Below, one piece after another: positions 7,408 through 16,254 of a DNA stretch of 64,000 nt. A program made the position numbers and the translations under genes. A model generated the notes under the pieces. The model worked only from the letters and a program-made list of their open reading frames with translations, had not been told where the DNA came from and searched no databases. This DNA is from Actinoplanes sp. N902-109 (GTDB lineage: Bacteria > Actinomycetota > Actinomycetes > Mycobacteriales > Micromonosporaceae). The stretch spans positions 7,937,501 through 8,001,500 of the forward strand of contig NC_021191.1 in assembly GCF_000389965.1 (NCBI RefSeq), in the 5' to 3' direction. Each line of letters opens with the position of its first letter. Within the stretch, counting starts at the first letter, position 1.

Positions 7408-9642
7408 GGCCGGGAACGTGGCCCACATCGTGGTGCCGCCGCCCGGTGTCTCGTCGGCCCACGCCCGGCCGCCGTGCCGTTCGACGATGCGCCGCACGAT
7501 GGCCAGCCCCGCGCCCGACCCGTCGCGGGGCGCCGCCGCCGGATGCAGCCGCCGGAACAACTGGAATGCCTCCTCGCGCAGGTGTGGGGGCATGCCGACC
7601 CCGTTGTCCCGGACGAAGAGGACGGAGTCGGCGGTCGCACCCACCGCGACCCGCGGCGACCCGTCCGGGCTGGCGTACTTGGCCGCGTTGACCAGCAGGT
7701 TGACCAGTACCTCGTCGAACAGCACGGGGTCCGCGCTGATCGTCTGCGCGGGGTCGGGCAGCTCGATGTCCACCCCGGCGGATTCCAGCCGCGGCCCGGC
7801 CACCTCGAGCGCGTGCAGCACGGCGTCGCGGAGGTTGAGCCGTTCGCGGCGCAGTTCGGTGCGCCCCAGCCGGGAGTAGTACAGCAACGTGTTGAGCAAC
7901 TCGTCCATCCGGGTGGCCAGCCGCTGGATGGAGCCGAGCCGGCGCGCGGTGAGCGGGTCGAGGTCGTCGGCGGCGTCCTCGGCGATGAACGTGGCGGTGT
8001 TGGCGATGCCCCGCAGCGGCTCCTTGAGGTCGTGCGCGGCGGCGTGCGCGAACGAGTCCAGGTCCACGTTGCTGCGGCTCAGCTCGGTGTTGAGCGCCAC
8101 CATCGCGCGGGCGTGCACCACCGCGATCTCCAGGATCCCGCGGCTCAGCTCGGCCACCATGGCCAGGTCGGTCGGGGTCCACGGCAGGCTGCGGCCGCGC
8201 ACGGTGGCCAGGAACACCGCGGTCGACCCGCGCGGGGTCAGCCGTTTACCGTGCGGGCCGAGCACGACGGGAGTGTCCGGATCGGCCGCCCACCGCCGGT
8301 TGGAGGTGCGTTCCCGGCGTAGCCACATGATGGTGTCCCCGGTGCCGGTCAACCGGGCCACCAGCGCCCCGGCCAGCTCCGGCGTGCCGCTCGCCAGCTC
8401 GTCGCTGTGCCACAGCTCGCCGGCCCGCATCGGCGGCAGCGCCGCCCTCAGTGCGGCGAGGGCTTCCGGGCCCGGGTCGGCGCCGTGCACCACCACCCTC
8501 CCGTCCATCTGTACGGCCACCGCGTCGCAGTCCACCACCCGCTCCAACCCGGCCGGCCCGGCGGACCACCCGGTCGGCAGATCCGCGGCCACCCGCTCCA
8601 TCAGCCGGGCGATCACCGTCCGGGATTCCTCCCGCGCGGCCGTGTCGTCGCGTTCCCGCAGCGCCGCCAGGTGCAGCGACAACGCGACCCCGAAGAACTC
8701 GCAGGCCGCGCGCAGGTGCGGGGCCAGCGGCTTGACGTCGCGGCCGTGGCAGGCGATCAGGCCCCACAACCGCCCGTTGGCCAGCAGCGACACCGACATC
8801 GACGAGGTGACCCCGATGTTGCGCAGGTATTCCAGGTGGAACGGCGACACCGTGCGCAGCACCGACAACGACAGGTCCAGTGGCTCACCGGTCTCGGGCT
8901 GCAGGGTGGCGGTGGCGTCGTCGACGTCGGCGATGACCCGGATCCAGTTGCGCTCGTAGAGCCGACGGGCCTGCGGCGGGATGTCGGTGGCCGGGAACCA
9001 CAGCCCGAGCCACGGCTCCCACTGCGGGATGACTTCTTCGGCGATGACCTCGCCGGGGCCCTCGAACGACTCGAAGCGGTAGGCGACCACCCGGTCGTAA
9101 CCGGTGATGGCCCGGATCTCACGCACGGCGGCCTGACACGCCTCGGCGACGGTGCCGGCCCGCTGCAGCCGCACCAGCGCCTGCCGGATCGGCGCGTAGA
9201 AGGCCGCGAACTCGTTGACCGCCGGCCCGGCCGGCTCGAACTCGAGCACCAGCAAGCCCTCGGACCGGTGCACGGTCACGTCGAACCGCCGCGCCCGGTC
9301 CGGCGCCGGCGCGGTCGCCGCGGGGCCGACCGGCGCGGTGGGCTGCAGCTCGACGGGCATCATCGCGGTCTGGCCGGTGTCGGCGTCGGCCAGGGCGATC
9401 AGCGTTGCGAGCTGCTCGGCGGTCAGCAGGCAGCCGACCGGACGGTCGAGCAGCGGGCCGACCCCCAGCATCACCTCGGCGTTGGCACTGACCACCGCGA
9501 TCCGGTCATTGTCGAGGGCGACCAGCGAGCCGTACGACTGCACGCCGCCGAGGCGGTGGATCGGCTCGCGCACGCACGCCGTGAGGTCGAACGTGGTGCC
9601 GGTCTCCAGCTCGGCCGCGGCGGCCCGGGCGTCATCTGTCAC
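7396..9642 (-). CDS. Bacteriophytochrome sensor histidine kinase
   Basis: The 748-residue protein has the full PAS-GAF-PHY-kinase order. Cys23 in LTACVREPIHRLGG aligns with the biliverdin-binding cysteine of bacterial phytochromes (Cys24 in the Deinococcus protein). The GAF domain has WFPATDIPPQARRLY, the PASDIP motif with Ser changed to Thr. The PHY tongue is represented by LTPRGSTAVFLATVRGRSLPW (PRxS motif). The kinase H-box is AHAAAHDLKEPLRG and the ATPase has NLLVNAAKYAS, DNGVGMP and GSGAGLAIV. It should autophosphorylate according to red or far-red light. I see no heme oxygenase gene nearby. GTG 9642 is preferred over GTG 9666, which falls inside an inverted repeat. Confidence 0.93.
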   Translation of the reverse strand: MTDDARAAAAELETGTTFDLTACVREPIHRLGGVQSYGSLVALDNDRIAVVSANAEVMLGVGPLLDRPVGCLLTAEQLATLIALADADTGQTAMMPVELQPTAPVGPAATAPAPDRARRFDVTVHRSEGLLVLEFEPAGPAVNEFAAFYAPIRQALVRLQRAGTVAEACQAAVREIRAITGYDRVVAYRFESFEGPGEVIAEEVIPQWEPWLGLWFPATDIPPQARRLYERNWIRVIADVDDATATLQPETGEPLDLSLSVLRTVSPFHLEYLRNIGVTSSMSVSLLANGRLWGLIACHGRDVKPLAPHLRAACEFFGVALSLHLAALRERDDTAAREESRTVIARLMERVAADLPTGWSAGPAGLERVVDCDAVAVQMDGRVVVHGADPGPEALAALRAALPPMRAGELWHSDELASGTPELAGALVARLTGTGDTIMWLRRERTSNRRWAADPDTPVVLGPHGKRLTPRGSTAVFLATVRGRSLPWTPTDLAMVAELSRGILEIAVVHARAMVALNTELSRSNVDLDSFAHAAAHDLKEPLRGIANTATFIAEDAADDLDPLTARRLGSIQRLATRMDELLNTLLYYSRLGRTELRRERLNLRDAVLHALEVAGPRLESAGVDIELPDPAQTISADPVLFDEVLVNLLVNAAKYASPDGSPRVAVGATADSVLFVRDNGVGMPPHLREEAFQLFRRLHPAAAPRDGSGAGLAIVRRIVERHGGRAWADETPGGGTTMWATFPASEA

Positions 9643-9659
9643 CCGCCGACGGTATCCGG

Positions 9660-9715
9660 TGATCACGGCCGGCCCCGCAGCAAGGCGAAACTGCGGGACC
9701 GGTGGTCGGTGATCA
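9660..9715 (-). terminator. Long interrupted inverted repeat between lectin and phytochrome genes
   Basis: Nested arms TGATCAC/GTGATCA (9660-9666, 9709-9715) and CCCGCAG/CTGCGGG (9674-9680, 9691-9697) fold into one interrupted stem. It covers the lectin stop codon and ends just before the phytochrome start. It may terminate the lectin transcript; there is no T-run. An operator role is also possible. Confidence 0.45.
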
Positions 9716-11413
9716 GTCCTTGAGCGTGGTCACCTTCTTCGGCGGCTTGAGCTTCTCGATCTCGGGCTTGGCGAGGCCGGTCTTCCTGGCCACCCCGACC
9801 CCGGCGCCGGACGGGAACTGCGCGACGATCGGGAAGTCGACGTCCGTGGCGGCGCTGGGCCACGCGATGCCGAAGCTGGCGCCGGACGGCACGGTGTAGC
9901 TGAACCCGGTCGGGTCGCCGCCGGCCAGGGTGTCGGTGCTCTCCGGGTCGGAGATCTCGGTCCAGGCGCCCCACTGGCCGGTGCCCGCGCCGGTTTCGGC
10001 CGCGGCGTAGACCTTGCCCGCGCTGTCCCGGGTGGCGATCACCACGCGGCTGGTCGCCGGGTCGACGACGGCCGCCGGGGTACCCACCGCGGTCAGGCCG
10101 GTCAGCTCGCCGAACGCCGCGCCGAACGAGCCGTCCGCGTTGATGACCTTGGTCAGGACCCGGCCGTCGGTGTGCCGCACCACCACGAGCGAGCGGAAGC
10201 CGGACAGCCCCACGGCGTTCAGGTTGGCGAACGACGTGCCGAACCGCACCCAGTCGGAGAGCTGGCCGTTCTCGAACGCCGCCGTCAGGACCGCGCCGGT
10301 GGTGTCGAGCGCGAAGACCCGGGCACCGCTCTGCGTACGGACCACCGACGGCGTGCCGGTCAGCCCGGTGCCACCGAGGTTGCGCCAGGCACCGTACGGG
10401 GCCTGCGGGTTGTTGACGGCCTGCGGTGCATACCAGAGCTGGCCGCTGATGACGGCCCAGGTGGCCAGGGACCCGTTGGCGGCCAGCGGGCCGAGCACCG
10501 GCTGACCCGCGAACGCCCCGCCGATGTCGGCCAGGTAGTCGAACTCGCCGGTGCCCTTGGTCAGCTCGTTGGCGAGGGCGGTGTCACCGGCGGCCGCGTC
10601 GTGCCCGAGCACCTGCACCCGGCCGTCCTGCAGCTTGGCGAGCTGGGCGCGACCGGTGTAGCCGAAGTTGGCGGTCTGCACGTACGTCGGGTCGGGCGGG
10701 CTGGGGTTGGTGCTCGCCGGGTCGGGGTCGAAGTCGGTCAGCACGGTGAGCTGGTTGTCGGCGCTGATCCAGCTGTACGACAGCGGCGCGGTGGCTCCGC
10801 TGGTCGGCGCCGCGCCCTGCACCACCGCGACCGGCTGCTTGCGGGTGAACGCGCGGGCGACCGGCGTGGCCGACGTCGTGGGCGGCTGGTAGAACTGCTC
10901 GTTCGTCTTGGTGGGTGACGTCGAGCAGGTGTATTGGATCAGCTGGATGTTGTCGGCCGTGTTGTTGCTGGGCAGGTTGAGGCACTTGCCGCTGTGCTTG
11001 GCGATCAGCCGGAACGTCGGGCGGTCGGGCACCTCGTCGACGAACCACAGGTTGTTGCCGCCGGTGGCGCTGCAGGTGTACTGGATGATGAGCGCGCTGT
11101 CGGCGGTCGAGTTGTTGGGGACGTTGAGGCACTTGCCCGAGCTGACCGCCTGGACCCAGTAGAAGCCGTCGCCCTGCGGCACCAGCTTGAACTTGTCGTT
11201 GGTGGCGGTGGCCGAGGTCGAGCAGGTGTACTGCACGACCTTGGCGCTGTTGTCGGCGCTGTTGTTGGCGATGTTCAGACACTTGTTGCTGTGCCCGATC
11301 TTGACGAAGCTGCCGGCGGCCGGCGTGGTGACGGCCTGGGCGGCAGCCGCGGGCACCAGCGCCGCGGCCGTGGCAGCAACAGCAAGACCAGCCAAAGTGG
11401 ACCTTTGTCGCAT
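9713..11413 (-). CDS. Secreted protein with ricin-type beta-trefoil lectin domain
   Basis: The 566-residue precursor begins MRQRSTLAGLAVAATAAALV, a signal peptide with a likely cleavage after AAAQA. Three beta-trefoil repeats follow (about 35-175), each with a KCLN(I/V/L) start and a VQYTCS/IQYTCS end; the cysteine pairs fit one disulfide per repeat. The remaining 380 residues hold repeated segments of about 60 residues such as DGRVQVLGHD and DTTGAVLTAAFENGQLSDW, resembling a beta-propeller, with no catalytic motif I can name. ATG 11413 is preceded by GGGGGAG. It probably binds or recognises extracellular polysaccharide. It is transcribed alone towards the phytochrome gene. Confidence 0.85.
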   Translation of the reverse strand: MRQRSTLAGLAVAATAAALVPAAAAQAVTTPAAGSFVKIGHSNKCLNIANNSADNSAKVVQYTCSTSATATNDKFKLVPQGDGFYWVQAVSSGKCLNVPNNSTADSALIIQYTCSATGGNNLWFVDEVPDRPTFRLIAKHSGKCLNLPSNNTADNIQLIQYTCSTSPTKTNEQFYQPPTTSATPVARAFTRKQPVAVVQGAAPTSGATAPLSYSWISADNQLTVLTDFDPDPASTNPSPPDPTYVQTANFGYTGRAQLAKLQDGRVQVLGHDAAAGDTALANELTKGTGEFDYLADIGGAFAGQPVLGPLAANGSLATWAVISGQLWYAPQAVNNPQAPYGAWRNLGGTGLTGTPSVVRTQSGARVFALDTTGAVLTAAFENGQLSDWVRFGTSFANLNAVGLSGFRSLVVVRHTDGRVLTKVINADGSFGAAFGELTGLTAVGTPAAVVDPATSRVVIATRDSAGKVYAAAETGAGTGQWGAWTEISDPESTDTLAGGDPTGFSYTVPSGASFGIAWPSAATDVDFPIVAQFPSGAGVGVARKTGLAKPEIEKLKPPKKVTTLKD

Positions 11414-11586
11414 GGAACTCCCCCGAGTCGGATGCCGCCAGGACGAGGCCGCATCGAAGTACGTCAGAACCTCCCACCATCGTGCACAGCTCCGCAACCC
11501 CGCCTGTGGACAACGAAAATCGGTCGTGCGGCCGGCCGGAACCCGCGATGATCGGCTCATGCAGCGCCGCCACACCGTGATGATGC

Positions 11587-11651
11587 GCCCCCTCGCGGGG
11601 CTGTCCGGCGTGCGCTAGTTCACCCGATCGCCATCCCCGCTTCGTGCGGGG
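11587..11651 (+). other. Two small hairpins upstream of metG
   Basis: GCCCC-ctcgc-GGGGC lies at 11587-11601 and CCCCGC-ttcgt-GCGGGG at 11635-11651, the latter 18 bases before the AGGAGG of metG. They may be leader structures or a terminator for read-through. No T-box features (specifier loop, TGGN anti-terminator) are visible. Confidence 0.3.
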
Positions 11652-11679
11652 AAGCCGTACGGGCGGGCGAGGAGGAACC

Positions 11680-13047
11680 ATGACCTTCTACGTCACCACC
11701 GCCATCCCGTACGTCAACGCGGCCCCGCATCTCGGCCACGCCCTCGAACTCGTGCAGGCCGACGTGCTCGCCCGGCACCGGCGGCTGCGCGGCGAACCGG
11801 TGCGTTTCCTGACCGGCACCGACGACAACGCGCAGAAGAACGTCTCAGCGGCCCGGGACGCGGGGGTGCCGGTCGCCGATTTCGTCCGGGCCAACGGCGA
11901 CCGTTTCGCCGCGCTGCGCGAGCCGCTCGAGCTTTCCTTCGACGATTTCATCCGTACGGCCGAACCCCGCCACCGCACCGGCGTCACCGCCCTCTGGCAC
12001 CGCAGCGAACACGACTTCTACCGCCGCACGTACGAGGGTCTGTACTGCCCCGGCTGTGAGCAGTTCACCGATTCCTGCACCGAGCACCGGGGGCCGCTGG
12101 AGCTCGTACGGGAGGAGAACTGGTTCTTCCGGTTGAGCCGTTACGAGCAACCGATCCGGGAGATCCTGGAATCCGGCCGGGTGCGGGTCGAGCCCGCCGC
12201 GCGGCGTAACGAGGTGCTGGCTTTCGTCCGTTCCGGACTGGCCGACATCAGCGTTTCCCGGCAGGCACGAGGCTGGGGCATCCCGGTGCCGGGCGACCCC
12301 GGTCAGGTGATCTACGTGTGGTGGGACGCGCTGGCCAATTATGTGACCGCGCTGGCGGGTGCCGACCAGCAACGGTGGTGGACCGGGTCGGACGAGCGCG
12401 TGCACGTCATCGGCAAGGGCATCGTGCGGTTCCACGCTGTTTACTGGCTGGCGCTGCTGCTGTCCGCCGGCGAGACGCTGCCGACGACCATTCTCGTGCA
12501 CGACTATCTGACGGCCGGCGGGGCGAAGATCTCCAAGAGCGCCGGCACCGCGGTCGACCCGATCGGGCTGATCGACGGGTACGGCGCCAATGCGTTGCGC
12601 TGGTGGCTGCTGAGCGAGGTGGCCCCGCTGGGTGACACGGATTTCACCGTCGACCGGCTGATCGCCCGGCACGACCGCGATCTCGCCAACGGCATCGGCA
12701 ATCTGGTCAACCGGGTGCTGAAACTGGCCCCGGACGAACCCGGCGAGTATTCCGGCGACCTGCCCGCCCGGATCGACCGGGCGCTGGCCACCGGCGATTT
12801 CCGCGCGGCCTCCTCGGCGATCGCCGAGGAGGTCGACCGCGGCAACCGGCTGGTCGAGGCCGAACGCCCGTGGCAGCTCGACGGGACCCGGCGCACCGAG
12901 GTCCTCGCCGAGTTGCTTGCCCGGTGTCAGGTGGTGGCCCGGGAATTGCAGCCGTTCCTGCCGTCCGCCGCCACCGAGCTGACCGCGCAACTGGCCGGAC
13001 AGGCCGGCCGCAAACCCGTTTTCACCCGGCTGCGGCCACGTCGTTGA
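11680..13047 (+). CDS. metG: Methionyl-tRNA synthetase, short form
   Basis: It charges tRNA-Met with methionine. The nucleotide-binding HIGH motif is HLGH (near residue 15) and KMSKS is AKISKSAGTAV. A single zinc knuckle-like CPGC...C segment sits in the connective peptide. The helical anticodon-binding region is present up to AERPWQL. At 455 residues it is shorter than most bacterial MetRS proteins (510 or more) and lacks any C-terminal tRNA-binding domain. It may be a second, divergent copy; a standard metG elsewhere in the genome cannot be checked from here. ATG 11680 follows AGGAGG. The 3' end overlaps the convergent beta-mannosidase gene by 26 bases. Confidence 0.87.
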   Translation: MTFYVTTAIPYVNAAPHLGHALELVQADVLARHRRLRGEPVRFLTGTDDNAQKNVSAARDAGVPVADFVRANGDRFAALREPLELSFDDFIRTAEPRHRTGVTALWHRSEHDFYRRTYEGLYCPGCEQFTDSCTEHRGPLELVREENWFFRLSRYEQPIREILESGRVRVEPAARRNEVLAFVRSGLADISVSRQARGWGIPVPGDPGQVIYVWWDALANYVTALAGADQQRWWTGSDERVHVIGKGIVRFHAVYWLALLLSAGETLPTTILVHDYLTAGGAKISKSAGTAVDPIGLIDGYGANALRWWLLSEVAPLGDTDFTVDRLIARHDRDLANGIGNLVNRVLKLAPDEPGEYSGDLPARIDRALATGDFRAASSAIAEEVDRGNRLVEAERPWQLDGTRRTEVLAELLARCQVVARELQPFLPSAATELTAQLAGQAGRKPVFTRLRPRR

Positions 13048-15382
13048 CGCAGCGCAGCACCGGGCGGGTGGTGAGGGCGGCCGGGTCCAGTGCGGCCGCC
13101 CCGCTGATCCGGAACGTCACCGACTCGCCGGGCAGCAACGTCACCCCGGCCTCGTCGACCTCGGCTGCGGGATCGAGGCGATCGGCGTACAGGGTCAGGT
13201 CCCGCAGCACGGTCCGGGCCGTCACGGTCACGTGGGTCTCGCCGCCGGCAACCTCCACCGAGGTGTCGTATCGGGGCGCCGGCCAGGCGATGTCCTTGTC
13301 CTCCCAGGTGAAGAAGAACGACCGCTGACCGTCGGCCTCGGCCACCACCATGTCGGCATCGCATTCCGGGAGCGGCACCGTCGTCGCGGAGCCCGGCGCC
13401 ACTGTTTCCGTGATGGCCCGCTGGAATTGCGTCACGCCGTCGATGGTGCGCCAGGACACGGTCGCCACCACGTCCCAAGGCTCACCCGAATCGTTGACGG
13501 CGACCAGCGATTGCGGTTGCAGCGTCAGCAGTCGCGGGGCGAAGGACCGGCGCAGGGCGTACCAGAGCGGCTTCTTGCGGCCGTCGCCGTCGACCGCCGC
13601 CCACGACGTGACCGGCCAGCAATCGTTGAGCTGCCACATGATCGCGCCCATGCAGTACGGCCGCAGCGCCCGGAAATGCTCGATGCCCAGCGACAGCGCC
13701 CGCGCCTGATTGAGTTGCGTCAGGTAATGCCAGTCGTCGAAGTCGCGGGGCACCGGCAGATGCGCGTCGAGACCCCGTTGCAGTTTGCCGTCGCCGTCGA
13801 TCGCTTTCTGATGCGCCCGCATCCCGGGTGAGTCGGGGGCCAGCGGCTCGTCCGACAAGGCCCGGCGCAGCGTGGCGAAGGCCGGGGGTGCCTGGTAACC
13901 GAACTCCGCCACGAACCGCGGCCGGTATTGGCGGTACTTGGTGTAGTCGTCGGTGTTCCAGACGTCCCAGATGTGCATGGTGCCGTACCCGGGATCGTTG
14001 GGGTGCAGTGCCGCGGAGCCCGACCAGGGACTGCCGGGCCAGTAGAACCGGCTCGGGTCCTCCTCGGCGACGATCTGCGGCAGCACCTCGAAATAGAAAC
14101 CGGCGCCCCAGGACCGGTCGCCCAGATCGGCTGTCCAGCCCCAGTCGGCGTGGCCCCAGATGTTCTCGTTGTTGCCGGTCCACATCATCAGGCTCGGGTG
14201 CGAGGCGAGGCGCACCACGTTCTCCCGCGCCTCCCCGGCCACCTCGCCGGCGAACGGCTCTTCTTCCGGATACGCCGCACAGGCGAACAGGAAGTCCTGC
14301 CCCACCATCAGGCCGAGTTCGTCGGCGAGGCCATAGAAATCCTCGGACTCGTACCGGCCGCCGCCCCACACCCGCAGATAGTTGACGTTGGCGTCGATGG
14401 CCTGCTGGAACCGTTGCCGCAGCCGCTGCGGGGTGACCCGGTCGGCGAACACGTCGTCCGGGATCCAGTTGACGCCCTTGACGAACACCGGGACCTCGTT
14501 GACCCGAACGGTGAAACCGCCGTCCGTGGTGTCCACCCGGACATCCCGGAAGCCGACTCTGCGGTGCCACGAATCGAGTCCGTCGCCCAGGGTCACGCCG
14601 AGGTCGTAGAGCGGCTGATCGCCGTATCCGCGCGGCCACCACAACCGCGGGTCGTCGATCTCCAGGGCCAGTTCCGCCTCGTCGCTGTCGGCCGTGACGG
14701 TGGTCGTCCGGCCGGCGATGGTGGCGGTGAGGGTGAGCGGGCCGGGGGCGGTGCGGTCCAGCCGTACGCGAAGCCGCACCAGACCCTTGCCACCCACCAC
14801 CGTGACCTGCGGACGGACCTCGGCGATCCGGGCCACCGACCAGGTGTGCAGCCCGATGGGCTGCCAGATGCCCGCGGTGACCAGCGTGGGCCCCCAGTCC
14901 CAGCCGAAGTTGCAGGCGGTCTTGCGGATGAAGTTGAACGGCTCGGGATAGGCGTTGGGCCGGTCCCCCAGCCGTTTCTGCTGCGCCTCGGCATAGGTGT
15001 AGGCGGATTCGAACCGGATGCGCAGATCGTTGTCGCCGTCCCGCAACGCCTCCCGGGCATCGAAGCGGTATCCGCGGTGCATGTTGGCCGTGCGGCCCAG
15101 TTCCACGCCGTTGAGCGTCACCGTGGCGACGGTGTCGAGACCGGCGCAGACCAGATCGGCGCGCCCGGCACCGTCCGGCTCGTACCGGAAGGTCGTCGCA
15201 TACTCCCAGTCGGTGCGCCCGATCCACGCCAGCTTTTTCTCGTTCTCGTCGAGATAGGGGTCAGCGATGAGCCCGGCACCGAGCAGATCGGTGTGCACAC
15301 AACCCGGAACGGTGGCGGCAACCCCGCTGACGTCACCGCCCGAAACAGTCCATCCCTCATGCAGTTCCCGGTACGACAGCAC
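13022..15382 (-). CDS. Beta-mannosidase, glycoside hydrolase family 2
   Basis: The 786-residue enzyme releases terminal beta-mannose from oligosaccharides. Its order is the GH2 one: sugar-binding domain (MHRGYRFDAREAL, NFGWDWGPTL), immunoglobulin-like domain, then TIM barrel. The acid/base Glu is in WTGNNENIWGH near residue 405 and the nucleophile Glu in FVAEFGYQ near 493. No signal peptide is present, so it works in the cytoplasm on imported sugars. GTG 15382 follows GGGGAGAC and sits eight bases after the permease gene, making it the last gene of the transporter operon. The LacI regulator at 18864 probably controls it. Confidence 0.93.
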   Translation of the reverse strand: MLSYRELHEGWTVSGGDVSGVAATVPGCVHTDLLGAGLIADPYLDENEKKLAWIGRTDWEYATTFRYEPDGAGRADLVCAGLDTVATVTLNGVELGRTANMHRGYRFDAREALRDGDNDLRIRFESAYTYAEAQQKRLGDRPNAYPEPFNFIRKTACNFGWDWGPTLVTAGIWQPIGLHTWSVARIAEVRPQVTVVGGKGLVRLRVRLDRTAPGPLTLTATIAGRTTTVTADSDEAELALEIDDPRLWWPRGYGDQPLYDLGVTLGDGLDSWHRRVGFRDVRVDTTDGGFTVRVNEVPVFVKGVNWIPDDVFADRVTPQRLRQRFQQAIDANVNYLRVWGGGRYESEDFYGLADELGLMVGQDFLFACAAYPEEEPFAGEVAGEARENVVRLASHPSLMMWTGNNENIWGHADWGWTADLGDRSWGAGFYFEVLPQIVAEEDPSRFYWPGSPWSGSAALHPNDPGYGTMHIWDVWNTDDYTKYRQYRPRFVAEFGYQAPPAFATLRRALSDEPLAPDSPGMRAHQKAIDGDGKLQRGLDAHLPVPRDFDDWHYLTQLNQARALSLGIEHFRALRPYCMGAIMWQLNDCWPVTSWAAVDGDGRKKPLWYALRRSFAPRLLTLQPQSLVAVNDSGEPWDVVATVSWRTIDGVTQFQRAITETVAPGSATTVPLPECDADMVVAEADGQRSFFFTWEDKDIAWPAPRYDTSVEVAGGETHVTVTARTVLRDLTLYADRLDPAAEVDEAGVTLLPGESVTFRISGAAALDPAALTTRPVLRCVNDVAAAG

Positions 15383-15390
15383 GTCTCCCC

Positions 15391-16254
15391 CTACGATTTC
15401 ACGGCTCCTTCCATGATCCCCCGGACGATCTGGCGCCCGCCGATCAACAGCAGTACGAGCAGCGGCACAGTGGCCATGAAGGCGCCCGCCAGCACCCGGC
15501 GATAGATGACGTAGTTGCCGCTCGCCAGGTCGGAAAGGGCCACCATCGAGGTCGGGAACGCGGTGCCGTTCAGCGTGATCAACGGCCACTGGAACTCGTT
15601 CCATGTCGCCACGAACGTGAGCAGCCCGAGCACCGCCAGCGCCGGCCGGATCGCGGGCACGATGATGCTCCAGTAGATCCGCATGGTGAGCGCGCCGTCC
15701 ATCCGTGCCGACTCCACGAGTTCGTCGGGTACGGCGTTGAGGATGAACTGCCGCATGTAGAAGACGCCGAAGGCGCTCACCAGGAACGGCGCAATGACCG
15801 CGAGCAGGGTGCCGTTCCAGCCCAGCTTGCCCATCAGGATGTAGAGCGCCACGACGCCCAGCTGATTGGGCACCGTCAGGGTCAGGATCACCACGATCAT
15901 CAGCGGGTTGCGGCCGCGGAACCGCAGTTTGGCGAACGCGAACCCGGCCAGCGAGCAGAAGAACAGCGTCGAGGCCGTCACCACGCTCGACACGATGATG
16001 CTGTTGATGAGCGAGGCGGTGAAATAGACGTCCTGCATGGTGAAGACCTCGTGCAGGTTCGTCAGCAGCTGCCCGCCGGGAATCACCGAGGGCGGGTTCT
16101 GCGACACCTTCTCGTCCGTGCTCGTCGCGATGACGAACATCCAGTACAACGGGAAGGCGGACAGCGCCAGGAACGCGCTCAGCCACAGATAGGTCGGCAG
16201 GTTGCCACGGGTCTCCTGGGGCGCCCGCCCCATCAGCGCCGAACGACGGCTCAT
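15391..16254 (-). CDS. Sugar ABC transporter permease (MalG type)
   Basis: This 287-residue inner-membrane protein has six predicted segments (PTYLWLSAFLALSAFPLYWM to PLLVLLLIGG). The cytoplasmic loop carries the EAA-type ATPase contact (DELVESARMDGALTMRIYWSIIVPAIRPAL). It pairs with the permease just upstream: ATG 16254 overlaps that stop as ATGA, and GGAGG lies upstream. No ATP-binding subunit is encoded in the operon; a shared MsiK-like ATPase encoded elsewhere, the usual actinobacterial arrangement, is likely. Confidence 0.94.
   Translation of the reverse strand: MSRRSALMGRAPQETRGNLPTYLWLSAFLALSAFPLYWMFVIATSTDEKVSQNPPSVIPGGQLLTNLHEVFTMQDVYFTASLINSIIVSSVVTASTLFFCSLAGFAFAKLRFRGRNPLMIVVILTLTVPNQLGVVALYILMGKLGWNGTLLAVIAPFLVSAFGVFYMRQFILNAVPDELVESARMDGALTMRIYWSIIVPAIRPALAVLGLLTFVATWNEFQWPLITLNGTAFPTSMVALSDLASGNYVIYRRVLAGAFMATVPLLVLLLIGGRQIVRGIMEGAVKS

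Noticed and set aside
7889..9723. Long + strand frames opposite the phytochrome gene
   Set aside because: Shadows of the phytochrome coding strand, rich in His/Arg/Gln with no family resemblance.
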